Shown: positions 38,291 through 50,340, counted from the first letter of the stretch. The stretch is DNA of 64,000 nucleotides from Dasypus novemcinctus (GCF_030445035.2 NC_080677.1:151715169-151779168); one strand, 5' to 3'. The notes: generated by a model from the sequence alone, not told the origin. Translations and numbers: made by a program.

Positions 38291-38678
38291 TGTGTCAGCC
38301 AGAGGTCTCCAGAGAACTAAACCCACAGGGGATGTGACTCGACATAGAGTAAAGGGCTCGTTTCAAGGAATAGCTTCCACAGCTTCTGATAAGAGTGATA
38401 TGGCAGTCTTGAGTCCGGAATCCCTGGGGAAGGCTGGAAGAGAGGAGTTGATGTTGGATCTTAAGGCAGAATTTCCACTTTTTCTGGAAGCCTCAGTTCT
38501 TGCTTTTAAGGTCCCAAATCTACTGGATGAGGTCCACTCACATTTTTCAGGGTAATCTCCATAAAGGAAACTGATTGAGACGCCAATCACATCAACACAA
38601 TATCTCCCAGCAACAGTGTTTGAGCAAACACCTGGTGATGTAACCTAGCCAAGTTGACCCACAAAATTAAGCGTCACA
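38291..38678 (-). mobile_element. ERVL-type LTR (MLT2-like), antisense
   Basis: It follows the reversed MLT2-like layout: 'gtctccagagaactaaaccc', 'tggcagtcttgagtccgg', 'ctactggatgaggtccactc', 'taacctagccaagttgaccc' and a terminal 'gcgtcaca'. No clear 5-bp duplication remains. Confidence 0.65.
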
Positions 38679-39589
38679 GAAGCTTTGGTCCCCAATTCAT
38701 CACATGCTCAGTCTGATCCTTCCGCTTGCAGGCTGTTACCCTGGACCCGACAATCTTTCCAGGATTACGACTCTTAGACTTCCGTGAGCAGGCAGCCTTC
38801 CGGTTCCCAAGAGAGCCTACTCCCCTTGCCAGGCCTGGCGGTGACAGATGACAGGATTAGGCTAGTGCACTCAGGGTATTTACTTTAACTCCTTTCTAGG
38901 TTTAGGTTTCTGAGGGAATTTCTCAACATGTTTCTATGGTAGTTGCATAAATAATTTCAAGATCATCATTCATTTTTTAATCTTATTATTCTCCTTAAGT
39001 TCCTTAAATTATTAAGATTATGTGGTTTCTCAGGAAGCAGTTGTGCTTTAGAGTAATTTAATTCTATACTATGGGGAACAATCGGGTGCTATCTGGGGGA
39101 CCCACTAAAAAAAAACCTATTAAGTCTATTCATTCTTTCATTTTCATGATTCTGCTGCTCAGTGAGGATATCGTCCCAGGTACGAGAATATTTGTCTGTA
39201 ACCCAGCTTGCACAGATGCTGCAAGAATTCTCAAATGACTCCTTTTTGCTTTTGTTTTTGCTTTTGCTTTTTTTTCAGATTTTACTTTTTTTTTTACTGT
39301 TGCAGAAGGGCTCCCCCCAGGAAAGGCAAGCCAGATAAATGAACGATGCCCACCTGGGAGTGAGGGGTTACGTCAGTTGGATGCACGAGGCCTGAGGAAC
39401 TCAGCAATTCTGACCCTGAGTAGTCCTGCAAGGCCTAGGGCCAGGTTGTCCTGGGGCCAAGGGGGAACGTTCTAGACTATTCAGTATCAACTACCCTGTG
39501 GGATGCCAGCTGGGGCTGGACCCTAAAGCCAGACCCTCCTTCTGAAGTGCTAACTTTCATCATTTGGCAGCTCAGGAGTCTCATAGATC

Positions 39590-40140
39590 CTCATGGTTTA
39601 TGACAAAATGGCCAACTCCCTTAGCTGGGCTTTGAGGCCCTTGGTGGTCCACACTTACCTTCCAGCCTTTTCTCCCATTGGGCCCTGGCCCCCAATTCTC
39701 CTCCTATCAAAATGCACCCTGCATCCGTCTGATTCTTGGGTCCATGACATTACATCCTGCCTGAAAGATCTCTCTCCTCGCCGGCCCGCACCCCTGGCTG
39801 TTGTCTGCCTGAGTCCTCTTCACTCCTCAAAGTCCGACTCAATTTTGGTCTCCTTGTATAAATTTCTCTCTGGCTACTCCAACCTCGTGATTTCTCTCTG
39901 GCTACTCCAACCTCGTGATTTCTCTCTAGACTGTGATTTCACTCTACACAGAACTCTTCCATTCTGTGTTCTATCCGTTGAGCACTTCTCAAGATTTTCT
40001 TTTTGTTTTTTAATTGGTAACTTTTCATGTGCTCACATCTCATGGCTTCCTAGGGGCAAACACTATATTTTGCGATTCTTTGTATCCCCCACGGTGCCTC
40101 ACTCATGGTGGCTTCTCTGAAATGTTCATGATTCATTGAT
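39590..40140 (+). mobile_element. L2 LINE 3' fragment
   Basis: L2 3' landmarks occur in order on the + strand: 'ctgggctttgaggcccttgg', 'cttcactcctcaaagtccga', 'tttctctctagactgtg' and a terminal 'gttcatgattcattga'. The 175-codon open frame here (39593-40120) lies in this non-coding L2 3' part and contains no reverse-transcriptase motif. It also carries a 28-bp internal tandem duplication. Confidence 0.6.
39863..39927. repeat. 28-bp tandem duplication inside L2
   Basis: Two identical 28-bp copies beginning TTTCTCTCTGGCTACTCCAA (39863 and 39891), followed by a 9-base partial third copy. The identity implies a duplication far younger than the L2 host. Confidence 0.9.
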
Positions 40141-40663
40141 TAATTTAAAGCAAGCAAGTCCAGACTCTTCGGGAACCTGTCAGCTCATAGGGTGTGTAAT
40201 TCCCTGTCTAGCAGAAGTGCAGAAAGGCAAAATGATTGAATCAATTTTGTTCTGTTGGAGGGATAATAACAAGTTCAAATAAATTCTGCAAGTGTTGAAC
40301 AAGTACTATGGGCTGAACCCTGTGCCCAAACATATAAATAAATATTAAAGGTATCTGGGGCACAGACCCTGTCTTTGGACTTCATTTCTGACATGAAAGA
40401 ATTAGGAAACAATTAGCCAAAAGTAAATAAACCATATCCACTGATGTGCTAAACTGAATGACTCCAGGTTTGAGTATGAGGGAACAGGTAGTAAACGCGT
40501 GGGCTTCAAGGGGAGGGAGCGGTCAGAGCTGGAAACCACAGCGGAGAGCTGCTGGGGACCTGGGGGTCTGCAGGAACCAGATGATTTCAGGAGGAGGTGG
40601 GATAGGCAGGGCTTTATCTCAGAGGGACAATGGGGTCAGGGAAATAAAGTTACCTGAGCACTA

Positions 40664-40830
40664 GTTATTGATTAGGCATTACATATATGCCATCTCATTG
40701 ACTCCTCACAGTCCCGCCAGGCATATCAGATCAGAGAGGAAGCTTGAGTAACTTGCCCAACACACAAAGGCAGCACCTGGTGGCCTGATTCCCAGGCTAG
40801 CCCTGGGTTCTGTCCACCAGACCAGGCCAG
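40664..40830 (-). repeat. MIR SINE fragment, antisense
   Basis: 'attacatatatgccatctca', 'aagcttgagtaacttgccca' and 'ctgattcccaggctagccct' fit antisense MIR. Moderately diverged. Confidence 0.5.
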
Positions 40831-41129
40831 CAGTCACTTGGAATGTGAGGACTGAACTGTGAGAAAGGACACAGCATCGAGCAGCCCCAGGGTTCCAGGA
40901 CTCACTCTTCTCTCTTTCCAAGATACCATTGAGAAGAGAAGAAGTGTTCAACTTAGAAACCCAACCTGCCCTAAAATGCCTCCCCATGATTTCTGTTTCC
41001 TACTAATTACTCTTTGTGCCAATCTGAGGGCTGGACATAGGCACTGGTTCTCAGGAATGGAAAACAGCCAAAGTGATGGGCTGTCTCTTGCACTGTTGGG
41101 TTGTGAACAACTGTGCCCTCCATCTGGCG

Positions 41130-41482
41130 TGCACTCTTTCTCTGACTCTTCTTGCATGGTCTCTCTGATAGAGGAAGTCACCCTATGGAGATGACCACAT
41201 GGCAAGGGACTGAGAGTTCCTTGGTCCAGCACATGAGGACTGAAGGCCACCGACAGCCATGCATGAGAGTGTGGAAGCAGATCCTTCCCCAGTCGAGGTC
41301 TCAGATGAAACTGCAGCTGCAGTTGACATCTTGTTTGCAGCCCATGAGGGCCCTGAAACAGAGCACCCAGCTAAGTCACACCCGGATTCCTGACCCTCTG
41401 AAACAGTGAGACAATAAATGTCACTTTTAAGCTCCTAATTCTGGGAAGTAACCTGTTATGGAGCAATAGCTTACTAATAGAA
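41130..41482 (+). repeat. Old LTR-like repeat (MaLR type)
   Basis: 'gtcacacccggattcctgac', 'tgaaacagtgagacaataaa' and 'gagcaatagcttactaatag' are typical of the 3' part of old mammalian LTRs on the + strand. The AATAAA in it (about 41413) would be the LTR's own poly(A) signal. The 5' boundary is uncertain. Confidence 0.45.
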
Positions 41483-41969
41483 AACCCCTTTCAAATGTGG
41501 TCTCTCCTATGGATAAAATCTGACCTGTGATTGTGATTAGATATTTCAAGCTTTATTCAATTTGATTGAATTAGGCAATTCACTAAATATGACCTGAATG
41601 ATATACTAATTCACATTTTGGGGAGGTCTCTCCTATTCATGCCAGGTACCCAGTAGGTGCTTAAAATAGGGAGGCTGGGAATTCTAGGACTTCCCCCATT
41701 TTCAGAAATTGTAAATAGAGGCTTGATAATCTACATTTATAAAAGCACTTCAGGTTGTGATAGTATTCTTTTTTTAATCTGGATGGTAGTTACTTTGTGA
41801 TCTTTTTATACATATGAAAATAATATAATATATAATTTGTGTACTTTTCTATACGTATGTTATACGTCAATAGAAAATTTTCTTAGAAAGTGTCCCTAAG
41901 TGATGCTAAAAGAACATTTAAGATCCATTGGTCTGAATAATTGAATAATCATCATTTAAAAGAACAGAT

Positions 41970-42090
41970 AATAATAATAGTTTATATTTATTATTACACT
42001 GGTCTAAATGCTTTGTTTATATTAATGTACAACAATTCTATGAAGTAAATACTTGATAGTATTATTATTATTATAACTATATAATTATAG
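41970..42090 (-). repeat. MIR SINE, first part, antisense
   Basis: 'tattacactggtctaaatgc' and 'aattctatgaagtaaatact' continue after an LTR insertion into the part at 42547-42685. An ATT-type run (about 42057-42090) is the usual MIR TAT-rich part, expanded. Confidence 0.55.
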
Positions 42091-42546
42091 TATTATTCAG
42101 GGTGTTTCAAAGTAATAGAACCAAACGTTAAGAGATTTATTATAGTAATTGGCTCACATGACTGTGGGAATTGGCCAGTCTGAATTCTGTAGGGTAGGAC
42201 TCAAGTTAGAAACTTGGTGATAGTAAAGTTGAATTTCCCAGGAGAAGCGGGCTGGCTGATGTAGAGATAAAAATCCTTTTTTGTGACTATTTAAATCTTC
42301 TTTAAATTGTTCTTGTTGTAAGGCCTCTGACTGGCAGATGATACTTCTCTCAATTTTGTATTAAATTCAATCATCTCCTTCATTCATTGTAGATGTAATC
42401 AAGTGTAGATGCAATTAACTGACTATAGATGGAAATCCAGCTGTGAAACACTATCCCAGTAACAATCCAGTGCTTGCTTGACCAAACTTCTGCGCATCAT
42501 AACATCATAACATAACATAACTAAGCTGACACATTAAATTAACACA
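42091..42546 (-). mobile_element. ERVL-type LTR inserted into a MIR, antisense
   Basis: It starts near 'tattattcagggtgtttcaa' and passes 'gatttattatagtaattggc' and 'ctcacatgactgtggg'. It ends at about 'attaaattaacaca', the reversed MLT2-like plan. MIR sequence continues on both sides, so the LTR came later. Confidence 0.65.
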
Positions 42547-42685
42547 CTATTACAACTCCCATTTTACAGATGTGAAAACTGGGCAGAGAGGTTTATTATT
42601 TGTCTAAGCTCACACAGCTAGAGAGCCAGGACTCAAACCTAGGCCATGTGTCTCCAAGATAGTCAGTGCTTTGGACCATAACGTA
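42547..42685 (-). repeat. MIR SINE, second part, antisense
   Basis: 'ctcccattttacagatgtga', 'ggcagagaggtttattattt', 'ctcacacagctagagagcca' are the strongly conserved antisense MIR core, continuing from 42090. Confidence 0.6.
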
Positions 42686-43232
42686 GTAAGACAATGAACC
42701 AGGACAGTCTGTAAACTAGCTAGACAAAGGGCTGGTATGATCTAATCAACAGCTTCGGTTGCTAAATTTCCTCTCCCGTGAGCTGTCTAAATGGGCACTT
42801 TTCCCTCCCTTTAGCCACTTCAGCCTTGGACACAGGACACGGAGTCCAACTATCCCCCAGCGTGGCATAATTGAATCAGGAGGGCCCCGAAGACCTTTTG
42901 CTCCGACTTCTTTGGTACTCGATCCTACTTGGTTCTGTGCTTTTATGTTCCCTCACTTCAGTCTCTGAATGACTATTTTAGAAGAAGTTGGCTCAGCTTT
43001 CTGCAGGCCTCTGCCAACTGGCCATTCTAACACCATCCCTCCTGTTTGTGCTGGAAGAAGACTGACCAGCACCAGTCAGTTGCATGTGGCTTTGTCTAGG
43101 AAAGCCCCTATGACCACGCTTTTGCCTACTCTAGCCATATCACTCAACCTCAGAAAAGCAATCAACTTCTTGGCCTAAGTTTCTTCCCAACTATGGGTGG
43201 CAGTTTCCATAAAAGGCTTCCTTCATTATTAA

Positions 43233-43293
43233 AGGTGTCTTGTGTGCAGAGGCGGATTCACAGGTGTCTTGTGTGCAGAGGCGGATTCACAGG
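43233..43293. repeat. 29-bp tandem duplication at an LTR edge
   Basis: Two identical 29-bp units beginning AGGTGTCTTGTGTGCAGAGG (43233 and 43262), then a third AGGTGTCTTG that runs into the LTR starting at 43294. Each unit thus includes the first seven bases of the LTR (TGTCTTG). Confidence 0.85.
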
Positions 43294-43755
43294 TGTCTTG
43301 TTTTCCTAGACAGCTCAAACCAAAACCAGGAAATGGTTTGGGTTAAACAATGGGAATTTATTTGCTCGTGGTTGGAGACTGGGAAAAAGTCCAAATCAAG
43401 CCATCATCATGGTGATGCTTTCTTCCAGAAGACTGTGGCACACTGGGGCTGGCTGCTGGTGATTCCTGGGTCTTAGCTATGTCACGGGGCAAGGCATGTG
43501 GTGGCATCTCCCGGTCTCTCCCTTCCTTTCTGGGCTGCTGCTCGGTGGCCTTCTCTCTCTCTGTCTGAATTTCATTCTGCTTATAAAGGACTCTAGTGAT
43601 TGGAATAAGACTCATCCTGACTGAGCTGAGCCACACCTTACACTGAAGTAGCCTCATCACAAGGTCCTGCTGACAATGGGGCTCACACCCCACAGGAGAG
43701 GATCAGGTTGAAGAACATGTTCTTCTGGGGTGCATCCAATTTCAAACCACCTGTG
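43294..43755 (-). mobile_element. MaLR-type LTR, antisense
   Basis: It opens with 'tgtcttgttttcctagacag' and 'caatgggaatttatttgctc' and ends near 'tgcatccaatttcaaaccac'. Its 'aagaacatgttcttctgggg' phrase is the reverse of the 'ccccagaaagacatgttctt' motif in the LTR at 52916. Both look like the same xenarthran group. Confidence 0.65.
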
Positions 43756-45299
43756 TGGGTGGTTTGTAGGGTTGCTCATGAAGCTTAAACTGGGTCCCTG
43801 CCTTGCAAAGCCCCCACCTAGGCCTTGTACCTAACTGTATATTCATACTTGTATTTATTTTTCATTGTTTACATTCCACAAAGTCTAGATTTGCCCCTGC
43901 CCAAGGGCATCCTGTAGGTGTTGTCTCCAAAAATGAAGCCTCCAATCTTCATCCTCTTTAGTACGGCATGTGGCACCTCCATGACTGGTCTTTAATCACT
44001 CTTCCTTGTCCTGACCCTCTCCTCCACACTAGGTCCTAGACACGCTACCCTGGATTCCCAGGCCCACGTTTCCAAGGGTGAGAGAGAGTGAGCTAGATGT
44101 CAAGTTCCCTTCCCACCTGGTGTATTCTATAATAGCAAGTAAAACCCTCCAACCCTGACTCTTAGAACCCAGCCAGGTCCATTTGCTGGAGCAAGGAGAC
44201 CAGTCACCCAGAGCTCCCCTCCTGCCCTGCACCCTTCACTCCCCTCCTTCCAGGGGCCACGTGCACATGACCTGCTTGTCCATACCCAGGAAGTTAGGAT
44301 GCAGGGAGCACAGTAATTGTCCTGTGGCTGGTTGAAACTTTACAGGTTACACATGAACTGTGGGGAGCTGTGGAGGAAGGGACAGTGATGACATTGTCTA
44401 AAACCTTCATTGTGGTGGACTCTTGTGATAAATGACTGCAGAAAATCATTTTTTTCTGCCCTGGACTTTGGCCAGGAGAAAAGTAGACAAATTCTTTTGT
44501 GAAGAACGATGCAAAATTTCCAACAATTGGTTCATTCTTGAGTCTAAGTCTCTTTGCATGAATAATTTTCTCATCTTTATGCAGAATTTCTCCACATTTT
44601 TGTTGACTAAAATATTACTAATCTAATTTCCTATTAAAAAAGTTATTTCCAGCATTGCAGAGCTGAAAGGTGCTACCAACCATTTAGTCTTCAATTTTAT
44701 ATATAACAAATCCTGTAATGTGATGGGGACTTTTACACAAGGGTGGCTGCAAGTAATTACATGGGCAAAGAAATATTTTAGTCCACAGCTTTGCACTGTG
44801 TTAATTTCATCTGTTGAACTCCCATTGAGTTTTCGCCTATTGTTAAATTGACTATTGATGTGAATTTAGAAAGGAAAGTCCACCAAACACAGCAATTCAG
44901 TATTATAATTCTGTTTGTGCTCTAATATTTTCCTTTTAATTATAATATGGGAAATTGGGGTTTATTAGAAAGAAAAGAAAGCATCAGACCGGAATAATTT
45001 ATTCCATTTCCCCCCACTCAGCACCAGGACCAAGTAGAACATTCTGCAGGTGAAATATTGATTTAGCAAGGCCTAGAAAAAGTCCTGATGTCACAAACAG
45101 GACTTTGGGAAGATGCTGAGGGGAGGTTTCAGATTCTGACTCCAGGTCAGGGGGAAATGTAGCCTCTGACCTTATAGGTCCAGGTGTGGTCAAACCAGTG
45201 AGCGTCCACCCATCCATCTGTTCGTCCATCCTTTATCAAATGTTAGGCCTGTATTATGTCCCTTAACCTGGTATCTAGTGTTTTAAAAGATGCAGACTG
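43756..45299. other. Intergenic, no gene seen
   Basis: Unique sequence without recognised repeats or convincing open frames. The second half (44.4-45.0 kb) is A+T-rich. Confidence 0.55.
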
Positions 45300-45620
45300 A
45301 ATATTGAATCATTCATTCATTTTTTCATTCATTCAATAAACACTCACACACCGTCTCAGTGCCTGGTCCATGGGAGGTGCCAAGGACACAAACACGGAAG
45401 ACGGGACCCTGCCCCTCAGTACAAGAGAAACCTATCAGTCTTTACAAACACTTTTACTAAATACTGTGCTGGAGGGGCAGGTAGGAGCTTGTGAGTACAG
45501 AGGGGGCCGGAACAGAGCGTGTGTGTAGAGGAGACAGGGAGGAGCGGTCAAAAAGTCTTCCCAGAGAACATGAGAGGTTCTTGAGACTTGAAGGATAAAC
45601 AGGAGGCCGTTCTACGAAGA
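45300..45620 (-). repeat. L2-like fragment, antisense
   Basis: 'cattcattcaataaacactc', 'gtgcctggtccatgggaggt' and, farther on, 'cttgagacttgaaggataaa' keep the reversed L2 order. Diverged. Confidence 0.45.
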
Positions 45621-45639
45621 GCGTTAAAGACATACATGT

Positions 45640-46757
45640 TTTCAAAACAGCTTTATTGGGGGATAAATTATTATTATTGGCATACAGTAAACTGCTCATA
45701 TTTCAAGTGTATAATTTGATACATTTTGACATATGTACACCCTGTGCAATTGCCATTGAGGTAACCAACATACCCATTGCTCCCAAAAGTTTCCTTCATA
45801 ACTTCTTGTTGCTCTCCCTGCCATCCCCAGGTGTCTTGGTTTGCCAGACAAATACCACACACTGGGTTAGCTTAAACAGAAAGCCTCTATGGCCTCATGG
45901 TTTTGAAGGCTGGGTGTCCAAAATCAAGATGCGAGACAGCGAATCCCCGAGTCGGTAGTGCCCTGGAGATGGCAGTGCTCCATCCCGTGGCAAACTCGCT
46001 CTTCTTTCTGGCTTCTTCTGGCTTCTGGCTTCTTCCAGTTTCTGACTTCTCTCTTATAAGAAGTCCACATTTCCTCTTCATAAGACTTCAGATCATCAGG
46101 ATTCAGGCCTACCCTTATTCAGTCTGGCCACACCTAAATGAGATCTTCCAAGGTCCTATTCACAAATGACTCACCTTAACGTATTCAAAGATACTCTTTA
46201 CAAATGGATTCACACAGGAAGACAGATTAAGATTTGTGGGGGAGATGGTTCAATCCCCTATACCAGGTAACCACAATTAGACTTTGTCTTTATTGATTAG
46301 CCTGAATTTTCTAGAATTTTCTATGAATGAAATTATGCAGTATGCATGTTTTGTTTTTTTTCCCTTGGTCTGGCTGGCTGCTTTTCCTCAGCATAATTAG
46401 TTTGAGACTCATCCATGTTGATACATGCATCCATAGTTTGTTCCTTTTTGGCTCAGTAGTATTCCATTGTATGACTGTGTCATAATTTGTTTATTATTCA
46501 CTTAGGGATGGACATTTGGGAAGTGTCCAGCCTTGGGTTAGCACAAGTAAAGCTACTATAATCATTAGTGTACAAGTCTTTGTATAGACATATATTTTCT
46601 CTTCTCTGGGTAACTAACTAGGAGTGGAACGACCGGGTCATGTAGTAAGTATATGTTTAGCTTTTTAAGAAACTGCCATGCTGCTTCCAAAGTGGTTGTA
46701 CCATTTTACATTCCCATCAGAGGATGAGAACTCCCACTCCTCTGTATCCTCGTAAAT
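45640..46757 (-). mobile_element. Ancient L1 3' fragment, antisense, split by an LTR
   Basis: The left part (45640-45831) reads 'aacagctttattgggggata' and 'atttcaagtgtataatttga'. The right part (46268-46757) reads 'tattccattgtatgactgtg', 'ggatggacatttgggaagtg', 'caagtctttgtatagacata' and 'tgtaccattttacattccca'. Both match old mammalian L1M-type 3' sequence in reverse, interrupted by the LTR at 45832-46262. No coding part is included. Confidence 0.7.
45832..46262 (-). mobile_element. MaLR-type LTR inserted in an L1, antisense
   Basis: It begins 'tgtcttggtttgccagacaa' and ends 'gttcaatcccctata'. A perfect CCAGG duplication (45827-45831 and 46263-46267) and the continuing L1 on both sides define its limits. 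The LTR's own first bases read TATA rather than TGTG, so one terminal base appears mutated. Confidence 0.75.
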
Positions 46758-47345
46758 AGCGTATAGACGTTTTTGTTTGTTTGTTTGTCTTGCCTGTTTT
46801 TTAGGGTGAAGAACACTGAGATTCAGGAAGTCTGAGTGGCCTGGTGTGTCGGCCACCCAAGCCCCTCACCACCCTCCACAGCTCCGTCCAGCCCGCCTCT
46901 CCTGCTGGTCAACTCTGACCCGGCGAAACAAGAGCAGCCTTGGTGGCGGCTTGTGTGAAAACCCAGTGCTGACAGCCCCTGGCAGCGAGGCCATCATCAA
47001 ATGTGGAGCACAGGCTTTTGTTCAACTCTCTCTCTAGAAAGGAAGGTTAACTATAGACATCATTCCTTTATCAGTTTTCCTCCTGAGAGGTTTCAATTCC
47101 ATCTACCTGCAGAATGTGTGCCTCTGTCAGTGAGGAGGACTGTGGAAAACAGCCGCTGGGACGAGCTACAGCCAGCCTTGTCTGTGTCTTCCGTTGACGC
47201 TGGTCAGCCACCCACCTTGCTTTGTCCTGAATCCCAGAGCATAACTGACCTCCAGTGGCCCCCAGAGCAGATGGGCAAATAAAGCACTCCTGCTCTTGCC
47301 CTCTGCCAGAACTTTACAGCAGAAACCTTTTTAACTGAAGTTTTC
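46758..47345. other. Intergenic, no gene seen
   Basis: Unique sequence that ends with an AATAAA at about 47279 and contains a 93-codon chance frame. I found no exon evidence or promoter that would support a transcript. Confidence 0.55.
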
Positions 47346-47355
47346 CTGCCACTTT

Positions 47356-47762
47356 TTTTTTTTAGATTTATTATTTATTTCTCTCCTCCCCGCCAGTTGT
47401 CTGCTCTCTGTTTCCATTCACTGTGTGTTCCTCTGTGACTGCTTCTATCCTTATCGGCGGCCCCAGGAATCTGTGTTTCTTTTTGTTGTATCATCTTGTT
47501 GTGTCAGCTCTCCATGTGTGCGGCGCCATTCCTGGGCAGGCTGCACTTTCTTTCGTGCTGGGCGGCTCTCCTTACGGGGCGCACTCCTTGTGCGTGGGGC
47601 TCCCCTACGTGGGGGACACCCCTGCGTGGCACGGCACTCCTTGCGCGCATCAGCACTGCGCATGGGCCAGCTGCACACGGGTCAAGGAGGCCCACGATTT
47701 GAACCACAGACCTCCCGTGTGGCAGGTGGATGCCCCATCCATTGGGCCAAGTCCGCTTCCCT
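47356..47762 (-). mobile_element. Full-length DAS-III-type SINE, antisense
   Basis: A T-rich start and an antisense tRNA-like head near 47700-47755 ('gaaccacagacctcccgtgt', 'attgggccaagtccgctt'). A perfect CTGCCACTTT duplication (47346-47355 and 47763-47772) flanks it. Open frames of up to 124 codons cross the SINE on both strands and have no independent support. Confidence 0.9.
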
Positions 47763-47772
47763 CTGCCACTTT

Positions 47773-50110
47773 CTATAGACATTTGAAAATGTGGTGAGTG
47801 AGAGCTCAAACTTGTGCTCCACGATATGCCTCCAAAAAGGGGAGATTGTTACAGCCAATCCCACCCTCGGTCTCAGACCCAAATGGTGGGAGCAGCAAAC
47901 GCTAAGAAAGATTAAGAAGACAGCCTTGGAATGCCAGAGGTATGGGTCCAGGAAATGTGGGGTCCAGCCTCCCAACTTGCCAGATGCAAGTTTTCCTTCC
48001 TCTTCATGAATATTTTACTTTCTCTTCACAACTACCCAGAATGATCTGTGCCTTTTGTGTTGGTTTTCTTTCCAGAATCCCCTAGCTGCCTTCTTCTGGG
48101 GAAATTCCCTTCAATTTCAGTCTTTATGTTTGTGCCTATGGGGCTCCAGGGGCTAGGCTTATAAGGAAATATGCTAAAAGAGGAAACCAGAAAGCTGAAA
48201 GTAGATGTTTGCAGTTATACATTTCCTGTGTGAGGTAGCCCTTGGGAATTGGGTACGTGGGTCCCACAGCCCAAGTGGGGTCAGTGTTCTCCACAGTTCC
48301 AGGCTGGAGATGCTTGGGGAAGCAACTCCCAACCTTGTCTCAGCAGGATAGCAGGAATGTGGTGAGGTAGGGACCAAGACCTGGAGCTTAGGGGAGGTAG
48401 GCAGACCATGGGACAAGAGAGTCCAGTGGATATCACCCCTTTCCAAGAACTGAGGGGAAGAGGAAAGAGGTGTGATTTCTAAATTTTAAAAGTTTTTCAT
48501 CAGGTTTCTCAAGATCTGCCTTGTAAGGGGCCTGATCTTCTCGGGAAGCTTTCCTGTATTTCCTCACATCTGGACTAGTGAAAGGAGGAGGGAAAGCTGG
48601 TGAAAATCAAGAATGTTAACACTTGAAAAGACTGCAGTCACAATCTCCCTTAAACCTTGAACTACAGATGTGGAAACTGAAACCCAGTGGCAGGCTCGGT
48701 GATTTTCTTCAGTGGGCTGACTTGTAAACTAGGCACATAAGAATTGGTCATATACAACTCTGGGGTACAGACAAAGCCACCATCAAAGATTAAAGACACG
48801 CTGCATTTGGGGCTATCCAACAGAACCTGCCACTTGCCCTGAAGGAACACCCTGAAGATTTCCCAAAATACTCCCAGATGTGGCAGCCTCATTTTACCAA
48901 GGGACTGTCTTTTTGAGGGTAGACATACATGCTGGGTCTGTACATTCTAGTTCCTCCTGCTTCATGACATGGATTTGCCATGACCCCAACTCTACCCCAT
49001 GTTTTCTTTCCTCCCTTTAGTAGCTAGTTAGAGTTCCCACAGTTCTAGAGGCTTTCTCTTTGCAACCTTTCAGGTACAGTTCTTGCTGTTAACTTGCTGA
49101 CTCAATTTCACAATTCTACTTTCTCACAAAAAGAATCTGGTTACACATGCCATATTATTTTTTGAAGAAGACCTCATGGGTGAGCAGAGCAATTGGCTCG
49201 CTGTGGACTGGTCATCCAGTATTCCAATATGATGTGGCTGGGGAGAAGGGCCATGCTATTTTAATCATGGCAGCTTAGGAACTCTGCTTCTGCAGGTGCC
49301 ATGGGCAGGTGGCTTCCTGCAGAGAGGCTGTGTGTGTGGCAGACTTGGGGCCAGAAATGTCCAGCACTGTTGTCCATGGGGATCATAGGACATCTTTCCC
49401 CAAATTTATGAGATGCCCAACCTATTTGCAAAGAAACTCTGAAGTCACCCCTGGACAGAGTGACCTGACAAAACCTGTATATCCTCACTGAAGAGGGAGA
49501 GTGTCTAGTCTTTCAATCTGTTGATTAATTTTCCTTGGTTCTGTTTAGTTCCCAGTCATCACCCAGATTTACTTCAGGTCTTCCTCTTTGTCATAACAAC
49601 AAATGTTTTTGAAGTAACCGGTATTGAGTCCCGACTGTGTGAAGCACTGCACACCACCCAGCTGATTGGACAATTTTGGAAGGATAGGCTGAGTGATAAG
49701 AAGAGGCAATTTGCTATTTTACCTCAAAGGAAAATATTGGGTGATTCTTTTGTGGAAGTGGGATCTTTCTTTACAAACCAGATTTGATTTCACAAGGTAA
49801 ACAATTGATAATTGCTACACAAATTGAATAGACTTACCTTAACAACGTGCAAGGGAAATCCAATCAGCTGTAACAAAGAGCACTATGGTTCATTGTCCAC
49901 ATTCGGGGTTTCTCTATCCTGCTGTCTTTGGGTGTGAGCAGCAAGGGGCCGAGAAACAGAAAGGAAATTATTCCTTATGGTGCTATGCAGTAACCATGGT
50001 GCTTTACTTTCCCACTTTCATTCCATGCCAGATGAGGAGCTTAATCCGATGAGGACAATTCCATTTGCCTGGCTAAATTGCCTAAGAAAAACCCTGTGAC
50101 CTGACTGTGG
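47773..50110. other. Intergenic, no gene seen
   Basis: About 2.3 kb of apparently unique sequence with short chance frames only. No repeat family that I can name. Confidence 0.5.
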
Positions 50111-50340
50111 ACAATGAGACATGAGCATTGTCTGTTGGGGGCTAGAGTCCCAAAGAAAAGAGAGCTTCCTTTGTGTTACTGAACATTGCCATATCGATGA
50201 CTGGAGCTGCTGCAGCCATCTTGCAACCAGCCTGAAAATATGTTCAACACCACACGGAGAAGAGAGGAGAGCAAAAGAAGAGCAGAGAAACAGAGTCCTG
50301 AAATACTGTGCCTGGAGCTGTTCTACCTCCTACTAAGTAA
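50111..50340 (+). repeat. Possible old LTR fragment
   Basis: 'gagctgctgcagccatcttg' and 'caaccagcctgaaaatatg' recall a common internal phrase of old mammalian LTRs on the + strand. Short and weak. Confidence 0.3.

Noticed and set aside
39593..40120. 175-codon + strand frame
   Set aside because: It coincides with an L2 3' fragment, contains a tandem duplication, and lacks reverse-transcriptase motifs.
43233..43293. 29-bp direct repeats resembling a CRISPR unit
   Set aside because: There are no spacers: the units are directly adjacent, and the DNA is mammalian.
47423..47797. Overlapping open frames of 117-124 codons on the + strand
   Set aside because: They lie in the CG-rich body of an antisense DAS SINE; the same phrases occur in frames over the SINE at 37755-38183.
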